Source of the DNA: Planctomycetota bacterium | GTDB lineage: Bacteria; Planctomycetota; Phycisphaerae; Sedimentisphaerales; Anaerobacaceae | DNA length: 13,964 nt | Direction: 5' to 3' | NCBI GenBank assembly: GCA_023135255.1 | Contig: JAGLTN010000569.1 | Coordinates: 1 to 13,964 of the forward strand | Shown here: piece after piece, positions 1-7,878 of the stretch | Position numbering within the stretch: the stretch's first letter is position 1 | How the letters are laid out: every line of letters begins with the position of its first letter | Notes under the pieces: generated by a model | The model's input: the letters and a program-made list of their open reading frames with translations, nothing else | Databases searched by the model: none | Told to the model about the DNA's origin: nothing | Program-made: the position numbers and the translations under genes

Positions 1-915
1 ATACCTCCAAAATACAGAAATCAGAAAAAAAGGTTTTTGCAGATTTTAGGTGCAACCTACATCGTCCAGACAGAAGAAACAACAAAACAAAGAGCCTCAG
101 ATTTTGTTAGAAAGCTGGCTGTCGAACCGGACAAAGACCTCACTGAGATCACAATTGAAGCAATAGGAAACCAATGCCTTAGCAAACTCGCTGCCCTGCT
201 GGAATTATCTGACCCGCACATTCGCCTAAGAGCGGCAAGATGTATGTTAAACCTCGGCTCCGATCAAGGCCTTAATACTCTAAGGCAAATAGCAATAGAC
301 AAAAATTCACCTTACCGAATTGAAGCGATCGAGACGATCTCCGCATCTGCATCACGCAATGACGCTTCTGCTCTGGCAAGATTACTCCTGAAAGATGAGG
401 ATTTTAATATTGTAAAAGTTGCCTATGAACGACTCAGAAAACTTAACGATATCGCGATCACTCAAAAACTTATCGGCAGAAACTTCTATCTCGAACAAAT
501 ACCAATAATAAAGCAAAAATACATCATGGTATACCGAAGCAGCCAACCAAGAGTTGTTATCTTTGGAGCACCGATATATTGCAAAGAAAACCTTTTTATC
601 GAATCTGAAGACGGAAACATCGTATTAAACGCCCCAGCGGGACAAAAATATATTTCTATAATAAGAAAACACCCCAAAAGGCCTAATGTGCTTATAAAAT
701 TAAAATCCTCTTTCGAGCTCGGCGATATTATCACAACACTTTGTGAAGAATCCATCAAAAAAACGCCCAAAAACCAGACTGGGTTAAATATTTCATATGA
801 AGAAACGATCTCCCTTCTTAAACAAATGGTCGACAAAGGCGCAATTAAAGACGAAAATGTGCAATTCAAAGCCGGTCCAATGCCCGAAATTGAACAAATA
901 TCAAGAAATTACTAA
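1..915 (+). CDS. HEAT-repeat protein, 5' end outside window
   Basis: The frame is open from base 1 to the TAA at 913-915. The first possible start inside the window is a TTG at 37 with no purine-rich ribosome binding site, so I treat the gene as 5'-truncated by the window edge. From about 100 to 470 the protein is a run of short helical pairs of HEAT type (for example LSDPHIRLRAARCMLNLGS, then NSPYRIEAIETISASAS). From about 530 it changes to a beta-rich segment (RVVIFGAPIYCKENLFIES) and ends in a helical tail (YEETISLLKQMVDKGAIKDE). The tail faintly resembles the C-terminus of the flagellar P-ring protein FlgI, and I recall planctomycete proteins that pair a FlgI-like part with HEAT repeats. 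This is memory, not a search, so I give no symbol. It lies 92 bases upstream of smc on the same strand. HEAT repeats usually bind protein partners; the partner here is unknown. Confidence 0.7.
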   Translation: MPPKYRNQKKRFLQILGATYIVQTEETTKQRASDFVRKLAVEPDKDLTEITIEAIGNQCLSKLAALLELSDPHIRLRAARCMLNLGSDQGLNTLRQIAIDKNSPYRIEAIETISASASRNDASALARLLLKDEDFNIVKVAYERLRKLNDIAITQKLIGRNFYLEQIPIIKQKYIMVYRSSQPRVVIFGAPIYCKENLFIESEDGNIVLNAPAGQKYISIIRKHPKRPNVLIKLKSSFELGDIITTLCEESIKKTPKNQTGLNISYEETISLLKQMVDKGAIKDENVQFKAGPMPEIEQISRNY

Positions 916-1007
916 GGAAAGACCGATAATAGTAGTGTATACTACCCCTGAATTGAGACAAAATTATTATTAATCGTTTTTCTGGAGCTGACACAACAGG
1001 AACAAAT

Positions 1008-4000
1008 ATGAGACTTCAAAAGATTATTCTGAACGGATTCAAAAGCTTTGCAGACAAAACTGAATTTAGCTTCGACTGTCCCGTAACTACCATCGTAGGG
1101 CCAAATGGATGCGGAAAAAGTAACGTTGTTGACGCTATTAAATGGGTACTCGGCGAACAAAGCGTTAAAAGCCTCAGAAGCGGACAGATGGCGGATGTCA
1201 TCTTCAGCGGTTCTATAAGCAGAAAACCATCCCCATCAGCAGAAGTCAGCCTGCTTCTCTCCGGCACCAGCGGAAAATTAGCCGTCGAGGGAGACCAGTT
1301 GAAAATTACCAGAAAAATATTCAAAAGCGGCGACAGCGAATACAGGTTAAACAACAAAATCTGTCGACTCAAAGACATCCGTGAACTACTCATGGATACC
1401 GGCATAGGTGTAAAAGCCTACTCTATCATCGAACAGGGACAGGTTGAAAGGCTTTTGACTGCCTCAAAAACAGATAGAAGAGCGATCTTCGAAGAAGCCG
1501 CCGGTATCAGCAAATACAAAGCTCATAAAAAAGAAGCCTTGAGAAAACTCGACCGCACCGAGCAAAACCTGCTCAGACTCGCAGACGTACTGGCTGAAGT
1601 CCAGAAACAACTGCGAAGCATAAAACTCCAGGCCGGTAAGGCAAGAAACTATCTTGCATACACCGAAAAACTTAAAGAACTCCAGGTAAATTATTCCCTC
1701 GTCGAATACCATAAAATAAACATCCTGACGAAAAAGAAAAATCAAACTCTTGAAAAAATGCAGCAAAATTTCGCAGCTGTTGCGGCACAGGTCGCACAAA
1801 ACGATTCACTCATCAGCTCATTAGGCGCAGAGATAATTGAAACCGAAACAAAACTAAATCAAAGTGACAATGCATTTGTATCTGTCCAGAGCAAGATCGA
1901 ACAGAAACTCCAGAGAATAGAGTTCCTAAAAGATCGTATCAGCGAATTAACCGAAAGAAAAGACGGCTCATCTGAAAGAATCGAAACGCTGCAACAGCAG
2001 AAACAAAACTTCACCGAAGACCTCGACTATTATAATGATGAACTTCAAAACAGCAATACAGCGTTGCAGGAAAAGACCAACCAGGTCGAAAAGCTGCAAA
2101 AAGATATAGAAGTAATAAATGCCGAATGCGCCTCTCTCGAAGCTGACCTCGAAGATGAAAAATCCGGCATCATCGACGCAGTAAGAAGAACCGCTCAGCT
2201 GCACAACGAGCTGCAAAGTATAAATGTTTACCGCGACAACCTTAGCAGCCAGAAAGACAGACTCACCGGCAGAGCTGACACCGTTCAACAGCAGCTTCAG
2301 CAATTATTAGCACAAAAATCGCAAAACCAGGTCAGGCTCATTGATGTTGATAAAGTCCTCGATGACCTTGGGCAAAGCCTTGATGCCAAGCGCAAAAGAG
2401 CAGAAGAAATCGAACAACAGATCGAACAGGACAAAAATCAGCTTCTCAACAACAAAGAAGCCAGAAGTGCCCTAAGCAGTGAAATGACTATCTTAACAGA
2501 TATGGAAACAAGGCACGAAGGCATAAACAATGCGGTTAAAAATATCCTCAGGCAAAAATCCAGCCAAAACGGCAAATACGAATATGTCCAGGCAATGGTA
2601 GCAGAGGCAATCACAGCTGACGTCGAATACGCTGGCGTCATAGAAGCAGCACTCGAAGGCAAAACTGACTCGCTGATAGTCAACAATTCCTCTGCCCTGT
2701 TTGCCGATAAAGAAACGCTGGACAAACTCGACGGCAGGGTAAACTTCATCTGCACCGATAAGATCACCCCATTCGTTGACTCGACAGATTTATCAAAGTT
2801 CCCATCTGTCAAAGGCCGAGTCGCTGAATTAGTCAAATATGACAGCCAATACGCCACATTAGTCTGGAATCTGCTCGGCAAAACACTGCTGGTCGATTCA
2901 ATCGAATCCGCTATAGAGCTGATGCCTCAACTCAGCAGCGAATATAGATTTGTAACACAAAATGGTGAACTGCTAACCAGCGACGGCTCGGTAAAACTTG
3001 GCCCTGTCGCTAAAACCACCGGGCTGATTTCGAGAAAAAGTCGTCTCAATCAGCTTAATGAGGCTCTCAGCAATATTACAAAACAGCTGTCTGCCACACA
3101 AAATCAGATAACTCAAAACCAGCAGACAAGCCAACACCTTGCTAAGCTTCGCAAAGAGCTAAGAACCGCAATTTATGAAGCCAACACTGAAAAAACGCAA
3201 ATAAACGCAAAACTGAATCCTCTCCAGGAAAACATAGACCGAATCAAAAGAGAACAGCCTCTCATCACTGGTGAGATCGACCAATTGGCTGAACAGATCG
3301 ACCAGTCGGTACAAAAAGAATATAACTCAAAGCAGAAACTTGAAGAGCTCGAAACGGTAAACGCTGAAAGAACTGCACGAATCGAAGAGCTCGAAACTCT
3401 CCTCGCCGATCGTAAAATGCAGCAGCAAGCCCTTGCAGGCTGTCTGACCGACATTAAAGTATCCCTGGGGCAGATATCAGAGCAAAACAAAGCGATGAAG
3501 CAGACCATCGCAAGCATTGAAAATCAGGTCAAAGAGAACAGCTCCCTGATGCAGGCTGCTAAAAATGACTCACAAAACTGCGGCTCACAGGCACTGCAGG
3601 CACAAAGAGACATCCTAACTTGTGAATCCGAAATCTCTGAACTGTTCGTAGAAAAAGAAGAAAAACAAAATCAAAGCAGACTGCTGCGTGAGAAGGTAAA
3701 CGAACTTATCGAAAAACAAAAGCAGTTAGAACAGCTCATACGCGAAAAACGCTCAGAAGAACACGAAATAGACCAGCAGATAAATGAACTGAGAATTGAA
3801 CTTAGTCAGCTTGAAGTCAAAGAACAAGGACTTGTTGAAAGAGTCCGGGAAGAATTAAATCTCGACCTTAACCAATCGTATGAAAACTACGAAGATCAGG
3901 AAGTTGACTGGCAAGTTGTCAAAGAAGAAATTGCCGACCTTAAAGGCAAAATCGAAAGGCTTGGCAATGTTAATCTCGATGCCATCGAACAGCAGGAGGA

Positions 4001-4589
4001 ACTTGAAAAAAGAAATGAATTCCTTTCAAGTCAGGTCGAGGATCTTAATAATTCTAAAAACCAGCTCCAGCAGTTGATAAATCGTCTAAACAAACAAAGT
4101 CGCGAAAAATTCAGAGAAACATTCGAACTGATAAGAGAGCACTTCCAGCAGATTTTCCGTAAACTCTTCGGCGGAGGTAAAGCTGACATCCTGCTCGAAG
4201 ATGCTGAGGACATTCTCGAAAGCGGCATTGAGATCATGGCCAAACCTCCCGGAAAAGAAACAAGAAGCATTTCCCTGCTCAGCGGTGGTGAAAAAACTAT
4301 GACTGCGATTGCGCTTTTGTTCTCCGTATTCAAAGCAAAACCATCGCCGTTCTGCCTGCTCGACGAAGTTGATGCCGCTCTTGATGAAACCAATAATGAA
4401 CGTTTCAACAGGATAATACAGGAGTTCCAGAAAGACTCACAGTTTATAATAATCACCCACTCAAAACGTACGATGAGCATCGCTGACGAACTTTTCGGCG
4501 TAACAATGCAGACCAGAGGCGTAAGCAAAAAGATCAGCGTCAAGTTTGAAGATTACGATGCCGACGAAGATAACGCCGCTGTAGCTTAG
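1008..4589 (+). CDS. smc: Chromosome segregation/condensation ATPase SMC
   Basis: This 1193-residue protein matches bacterial SMC in length (about 1190) and domain order. SMC forms an ATP-driven ring with ScpA and ScpB that compacts and separates replicated chromosomes. The N-terminal head has the Walker A motif GPNGCGKS at residues 31-38 and, near residues 132-170, the conserved stretch containing YSIIEQGQ and FEEAAGISKYK. A long coiled coil runs from about 170 to 500, a hinge from about 505 to 670, and a returning coiled coil to about 1020. The C-terminal head has the signature LSGGE at 1091-1095 and Walker B LLDEVDAALD with D1119 and catalytic E1120. All ATPase elements are intact. ATG at 1008 is preceded by AGGAA about 5 bases upstream. 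The hinge end reads DGSVKLGPVAKTTGLISRKS, lacking the GGS/TGG glycine cluster of Bacillus SMC. No scpA or scpB lies in the window. Confidence 0.97.
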   Translation: MRLQKIILNGFKSFADKTEFSFDCPVTTIVGPNGCGKSNVVDAIKWVLGEQSVKSLRSGQMADVIFSGSISRKPSPSAEVSLLLSGTSGKLAVEGDQLKITRKIFKSGDSEYRLNNKICRLKDIRELLMDTGIGVKAYSIIEQGQVERLLTASKTDRRAIFEEAAGISKYKAHKKEALRKLDRTEQNLLRLADVLAEVQKQLRSIKLQAGKARNYLAYTEKLKELQVNYSLVEYHKINILTKKKNQTLEKMQQNFAAVAAQVAQNDSLISSLGAEIIETETKLNQSDNAFVSVQSKIEQKLQRIEFLKDRISELTERKDGSSERIETLQQQKQNFTEDLDYYNDELQNSNTALQEKTNQVEKLQKDIEVINAECASLEADLEDEKSGIIDAVRRTAQLHNELQSINVYRDNLSSQKDRLTGRADTVQQQLQQLLAQKSQNQVRLIDVDKVLDDLGQSLDAKRKRAEEIEQQIEQDKNQLLNNKEARSALSSEMTILTDMETRHEGINNAVKNILRQKSSQNGKYEYVQAMVAEAITADVEYAGVIEAALEGKTDSLIVNNSSALFADKETLDKLDGRVNFICTDKITPFVDSTDLSKFPSVKGRVAELVKYDSQYATLVWNLLGKTLLVDSIESAIELMPQLSSEYRFVTQNGELLTSDGSVKLGPVAKTTGLISRKSRLNQLNEALSNITKQLSATQNQITQNQQTSQHLAKLRKELRTAIYEANTEKTQINAKLNPLQENIDRIKREQPLITGEIDQLAEQIDQSVQKEYNSKQKLEELETVNAERTARIEELETLLADRKMQQQALAGCLTDIKVSLGQISEQNKAMKQTIASIENQVKENSSLMQAAKNDSQNCGSQALQAQRDILTCESEISELFVEKEEKQNQSRLLREKVNELIEKQKQLEQLIREKRSEEHEIDQQINELRIELSQLEVKEQGLVERVREELNLDLNQSYENYEDQEVDWQVVKEEIADLKGKIERLGNVNLDAIEQQEELEKRNEFLSSQVEDLNNSKNQLQQLINRLNKQSREKFRETFELIREHFQQIFRKLFGGGKADILLEDAEDILESGIEIMAKPPGKETRSISLLSGGEKTMTAIALLFSVFKAKPSPFCLLDEVDAALDETNNERFNRIIQEFQKDSQFIIITHSKRTMSIADELFGVTMQTRGVSKKISVKFEDYDADEDNAAVA

Positions 4590-4591
4590 AT

Positions 4592-4620
4592 ATACTAACA
4601 GATGACAAAACTGTTAGTAT
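4592..4620 (+). repeat. Perfect inverted repeat just after smc
   Basis: ATACTAACAG (4592-4601) and CTGTTAGTAT (4611-4620) are exact reverse complements separated by nine bases, starting three bases after the smc stop codon. The position suggests 3'-end protection or termination of the smc transcript. However, no run of T follows, so it is not a textbook intrinsic terminator. Confidence 0.55.
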
Positions 4621-4633
4621 GACAATTGGGGAT

Positions 4634-4693
4634 AAAAAAAACCTCCCCACCATTGCTGACACTCTGCCTCCTTAGCTCGCGTGTCAGCCTGGT
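4634..4693 (-). terminator. Candidate terminator of the kinase/regulator operon
   Basis: Read on the minus strand, ACCA-GCTGACAC (4693-4681, with one bulged base) pairs with GTGTCAGC-TGGT (4662-4649, with two bulged bases) to form a 12-bp stem around an 18-base loop. The core 8 bp (4655-4662 with 4681-4688) are perfect. Seven bases (GGGGAGG) separate the stem from eight T (4641-4634). The hairpin plus T-run about 120 bases after the regulator stop fits a terminator, but the gap before the T-run is longer than usual. The loop contains AAGGAGG, so a small structured RNA is an alternative. Confidence 0.4.
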
Positions 4694-4816
4694 AAACTCC
4701 AATGTGCTGCCGAACAACCTATCTCGACCGCGCCAGCGATTGTACTAAATTCTGTGTTTTTTATAAACTGTGGTTATTACTGGATTTTCAATAAAAATTT
4801 GAAAATTTAAAAACTG

Positions 4817-5398
4817 CTATAATTCAAGATTCATTGCTGTTTTTACAAGCTCAACCGCATTTTTAGCGTCAAACTTGTGCATTATATGATTGCGATGGTC
4901 CTCGATAGTACGTACCGAACGATGGAGAACATCTGCGATTTCTTTATTGCTTTTACCGCTTACAATAAATTTCAACACTTTTTTCTCCATCCTGGTTAAC
5001 TTTTTACCCCTAAGCTCACTGCCTCCATCATTGCTAAATATATTCTGTATCACAGGGATCAATCGGCCACGGTCAAGAGGCTTTTCGATAAAATCATAAG
5101 CTCCATTTTTAACCGCCCGCACTGCCATAGGAATATCTCCGTAACCGGTAACGATCAAAACATCAAGCAAAGGTCTAATCTTTTTTACTTTCTCAAGAAG
5201 CTCAATGCCGTCAAGCCCCGGCATGTTGACATCTGTAATTAAAAGATCACAATCACCTACTGACAACTCATCAAGACAACTCATACCGTCTTCAAAACAT
5301 ATCACATCATACCCGTGTCGTTCAATCGTCCGCTGGACAATTTTCCGAATCTGGGGTTCATCGTCAACAAAAAATATTCGTTTCTTCTGATTTACCAT
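4817..5398 (-). CDS. Two-component response regulator, FixJ/NarL type
   Basis: This 193-residue protein has a receiver domain and a LuxR-type DNA-binding domain. In the receiver (about 5-121), D12/D13 form the acidic pocket, D56 in LLITDVNMPG is the phosphoacceptor, and T84 and K106 are the conserved switch residues, so it should be phosphorylatable. The helix-turn-helix (about 133-190) has the typical LTRMEKKVLKFIVSGKSNKE start and SVRTIEDHR recognition region. Such proteins bind DNA as phosphorylated dimers and activate transcription. Its ATG overlaps the last base of the kinase TAA (TAATG), with a strong AGGAGG at 5410-5405 six bases before the start. This implies translational coupling and makes the adjacent kinase its likely partner. 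Targets cannot be read from the window. The architecture matches FixJ, but no symbol is given because the signal is unknown. Confidence 0.93.
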   Translation of the reverse strand: MVNQKKRIFFVDDEPQIRKIVQRTIERHGYDVICFEDGMSCLDELSVGDCDLLITDVNMPGLDGIELLEKVKKIRPLLDVLIVTGYGDIPMAVRAVKNGAYDFIEKPLDRGRLIPVIQNIFSNDGGSELRGKKLTRMEKKVLKFIVSGKSNKEIADVLHRSVRTIEDHRNHIMHKFDAKNAVELVKTAMNLEL

Positions 5399-6651
5399 TA
5401 CGCGCCTCCTACATTATAGGCATTTATCGGCATCTTTACAAAAAATGTAGTCCCATCCCCTGGTCTACTCTCAACTGATATCTTACCGCCAACAACCTCA
5501 AGTATTCTTTTAACTATACAAAGTCCCAAACCAGTCCCATCAGACTTCGTTGTAAAAAATGGTTCGAAAACTTTGTCAATATACGATTGTTCTATCCCTC
5601 CGCAATCATCGGTAAATGTCAATATAATCATATCATCCTCGATATAACCATTGATTTTCAATTGCCTGTTCTTCTGACCACCCGCAGCCTGGATCGCATT
5701 TTCTATCAGGATAAAGAACACTTGCTCAATATCACATGACTTATCTAAACAAGAAAGAACTTCTTTCATATTAGAGCTGATTATCAACTGCATATTGGAT
5801 CGTCTCGCAGTTTTGGACATTAAACCCACGATCTTATCAAGTATCCTGCCGCTATCGCCTTGATATTCTTTGGCTATATCGTAAGAAGGCTTAGAAACAT
5901 CACGGAATCGCTGGATAACCATACTTTCCTTTTGTACTTCTATCAAACTGTCATTTATATCCTCAATAACCTTCTCGCAGTTACCTACTTTTGAAAGTTC
6001 CAAAAGACAATCCTGCAACAGCAATCTAATCACAGTCAAAGGCTGATTAAGTTCATGAGCAACTGTCGCGCTGATCGTAACGAGCATAGCCAACCTTTTG
6101 GTATGGCTTACCTGCTCACGGTAAAGATCAAGCCTTTCCTCTGCCGCTTTGATATCAGTAATATCACGAGAGAACCCCTGTATTTCTATAACATCACCAG
6201 CACTATTTAAGACAGGATATGTCCGCACTTCACAAGGAAATTTACTACCATCTTTCCTCATATGCGTCAATTCAAAAAAGTAACTCTTATTTTCCAGGAC
6301 TCCCTTGTTACGTTTCTCCAGAGATTTAAACACTTTTTGTGCACTGTTTTCCTCCAAAAAAACAGAAAAAGACTTCCCTGTAAGCTCCTCCGGGCTGTAC
6401 CCTCCCATCTCTTCTACTGCTTTACTGACAAAGGTAAATATACCATCAAGGTTAATACGCCAGACAACATCAGTTGAACAATCGATCAGACTGTGATAAC
6501 GTGACTCCTCACTGCTAAGCCGCTGCTGGAGCTTCTCCGCCAAAACAAGCTCACCCCTGAGCCTTTTATTCTCAGCTTCAAGACTTTTTATCTTTTCAAG
6601 CTGTCTGTGAAATTCACCTGCCTCAGCCACAGCTGATTTCTCCTCTCTCAA
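5398..6651 (-). CDS. Soluble PAS-domain sensor histidine kinase
   Basis: About 417 residues, with no signal peptide or membrane segment, so it should sense a cytosolic cue. It begins with a short coiled coil (about 14-50), followed by a PAS domain (about 51-165) ending in the usual GFSRDITDIK linker. The dimerisation/phosphotransfer helix carries H199 in ATVAHELNQPL. The ATPase domain has the N box (N318 in IENAIQAA), G1 box (DDCGG, 348-352), F box (FEPFFTTK) and G2 box (GTGLGL, 372-377). All catalytic motifs are present. The 5'-most start is TTG at 6651 without a good ribosome binding site. A GTG at 6630 lies nine bases after GAGAGGAG and may be the true start, giving 410 residues; an in-frame stop at 6702-6700 limits further extension. 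It overlaps the response regulator by one base. FixL-like in layout, but haem-binding residues in the PAS domain were not identified. Confidence 0.93.
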   Translation of the reverse strand: MREEKSAVAEAGEFHRQLEKIKSLEAENKRLRGELVLAEKLQQRLSSEESRYHSLIDCSTDVVWRINLDGIFTFVSKAVEEMGGYSPEELTGKSFSVFLEENSAQKVFKSLEKRNKGVLENKSYFFELTHMRKDGSKFPCEVRTYPVLNSAGDVIEIQGFSRDITDIKAAEERLDLYREQVSHTKRLAMLVTISATVAHELNQPLTVIRLLLQDCLLELSKVGNCEKVIEDINDSLIEVQKESMVIQRFRDVSKPSYDIAKEYQGDSGRILDKIVGLMSKTARRSNMQLIISSNMKEVLSCLDKSCDIEQVFFILIENAIQAAGGQKNRQLKINGYIEDDMIILTFTDDCGGIEQSYIDKVFEPFFTTKSDGTGLGLCIVKRILEVVGGKISVESRPGDGTTFFVKMPINAYNVGGA

Positions 6652-6693
6652 CTTTCTTTTTACTGAATAATTGTTTACTACATCTCCATATTC

Positions 6694-6721
6694 ATTATAT
6701 CAAAAAAAAAAAGGCTCACAA
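6694..6721 (-). promoter_or_regulatory. Sigma70-like promoter for the kinase/regulator operon
   Basis: On the minus strand TTGTGA (6721-6716) and a perfect TATAAT (6699-6694) are separated by 16 bases, most of them a run of eleven T. The expected transcript start, near 6687, is about 36 bases before the upstream candidate start codon of the kinase. The -35 element matches consensus at four of six positions. Confidence 0.45.
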
Positions 6722-6931
6722 TATAAACTAAAAGAAATCTGAAGTATTATCAAAAATAGTGCCCAATGCCCCAAATTTACACTGTGCAGGCTATACTAAA
6801 ATTGATATCATGCCAATCCCTATTAAATTTTTCGCTTTATCCGCGGGTAACTAACTCAAAGATAAGAAGTTATGGATTTATTCGCGGAAATTTATTACCA
6901 TGAATGGTATTATATTACTTTCCAAATTTTA

Positions 6932-7660
6932 TCACTTCACCAGTTCTGCAACAGCCTTAATGATTCTTTTATTATTCGCAGCCTTTTTAACGTTTGCTGT
7001 TCTTTGTTCATCATAAACTCTCTGCTTATAAGCAAGCAGATTGTCAAATATATCCTCCATGGTGATAATCCCAACGAACTTCTCGAATTTATCGATCACA
7101 GCCACGCATCTTGACTTTGTCCAAAGCATCTTTTGCATAATATTCTTAAGACAATCGCCGCTGTTTACAATCTCATAGCTCTTATTCTTTATCAGCCATT
7201 TGATCTTTATCTTCAAAGAAGCATAATCGATAGGCCTTCGCCACTTAGCAAATTCAGGTCTAAGATATGGACTCTTCGCCTCCAGCAGATCTTTGCGTGA
7301 CAAAAAACCGTGCAGATTATTATTTTCGCCAACCGCGATATAGCTGCATTGATACCGGTCGAATTCTTCCATCGCCTGCTTAACACTCGTCTCCAGGCTG
7401 CACCAGCAAATCTCTCTCTGCATAATATCTTTTGCGCATAGCTCCTCTAATGCTTCACTGCTGCATTTTTCCATCCCGGTTTCATTGTCTCTGCCTCTCA
7501 AAGGCTCATTAACAGAAGAATTTATTATCTTGCTGATGGCATCGGATATCTCTCGATTTTCCAGGCTGCGATCTTCAGTTATATCTTTTAAAGCTGATTG
7601 ACCGCTGCCTTGATGGTTGTTTTTGCTAACCTTTCTCTTGTTCTTTTTTGTCTTGGTCAT
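6932..7660 (-). CDS. Two-CBS-domain protein
   Basis: A 242-residue protein with ATG at 7660 and a modest AGGGTG ribosome binding site. Residues 1-16 are strongly basic (MTKTKKNKRK) and about 17-70 look disordered. CBS domain 1 lies at about 75-126 (AKDIMQREICWCSL to LHGFLSRKDLLEA) and CBS domain 2 at about 160-207 (SYEIVNSGDCLKNIMQ to FVGIITMEDIFDNLL). A 30-residue linker rich in W, R and K separates them. A basic helical tail follows. CBS pairs usually bind adenosyl nucleotides and regulate an attached or partner protein. No enzyme, channel or transporter domain is fused here, so it may be a stand-alone regulatory module. It lies 280 bases from the kinase on the same strand, and its function is not known. 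The basic N-terminus could bind nucleic acid, but that is a guess. Confidence 0.85.
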   Translation of the reverse strand: MTKTKKNKRKVSKNNHQGSGQSALKDITEDRSLENREISDAISKIINSSVNEPLRGRDNETGMEKCSSEALEELCAKDIMQREICWCSLETSVKQAMEEFDRYQCSYIAVGENNNLHGFLSRKDLLEAKSPYLRPEFAKWRRPIDYASLKIKIKWLIKNKSYEIVNSGDCLKNIMQKMLWTKSRCVAVIDKFEKFVGIITMEDIFDNLLAYKQRVYDEQRTANVKKAANNKRIIKAVAELVK

Positions 7661-7878
7661 ATATAAAACACCCTAAAGTTTACGAATTCAGGCTACAATC
7701 AACTATGTTATCGGCGTTTTATGCTTTATTTTTCCAGCCAAAGCCGTAATTTGTCGCAATAATTTTAATTCTTGGGCAGGATTTTGATATCGAAACATCG
7801 TTAAAATACTTAAAATCGCTGTCCTGTGGTTTTTTATGATATTTTTATTAACAAATCGAACTCTTAGGAGAAAAGCAA
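7661..7878. other. Divergent intergenic region, no clear element
   Basis: These 218 AT-rich bases separate the minus-strand CBS gene from the plus-strand hydrolase gene, so promoters for both are expected here. I found no -35/-10 pair with acceptable spacing, no strong inverted repeat and no T-run hairpin. The only clear signal is the hydrolase ribosome binding site at its right end (AGGAG, 7866-7870). Confidence 0.5.

Noticed and set aside
938..943. TATACT as a -10 element for smc
   Set aside because: No acceptable -35 element occurs 16-18 bases upstream.
4031..4543. Long minus-strand frames opposite smc (also at 1016-1405, 1464-1799, 1968-2303, 2438-2881, 3173-3517)
   Set aside because: They lie wholly inside a confidently identified smc gene, show serine/leucine-rich antisense composition and no recognisable domain.
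4649..4740. Possible SRP (4.5S) RNA on the minus strand, suggested by GTTTACCAGG
   Set aside because: The conserved SRP apical elements (GGAA tetraloop and AGCAGC side) are missing; the stem and loop sequence do not fit.
4784..4806. AT-only inverted repeat ATTTTCA/TGAAAAT as the regulator terminator
   Set aside because: The 7-bp stem is almost all A-T and lies in generally AT-rich DNA; the hairpin at 4649-4693 is a better candidate.
6896..6909. Short palindrome TACCAT/ATGGTA as a terminator for the CBS gene
   Set aside because: With a real loop the stem is only 5 bp and no T-run follows on the minus strand.
6872..7114. 80-residue plus-strand frame after the kinase promoter region
   Set aside because: Mostly antisense to the CBS gene, no ribosome binding site and no recognisable feature.
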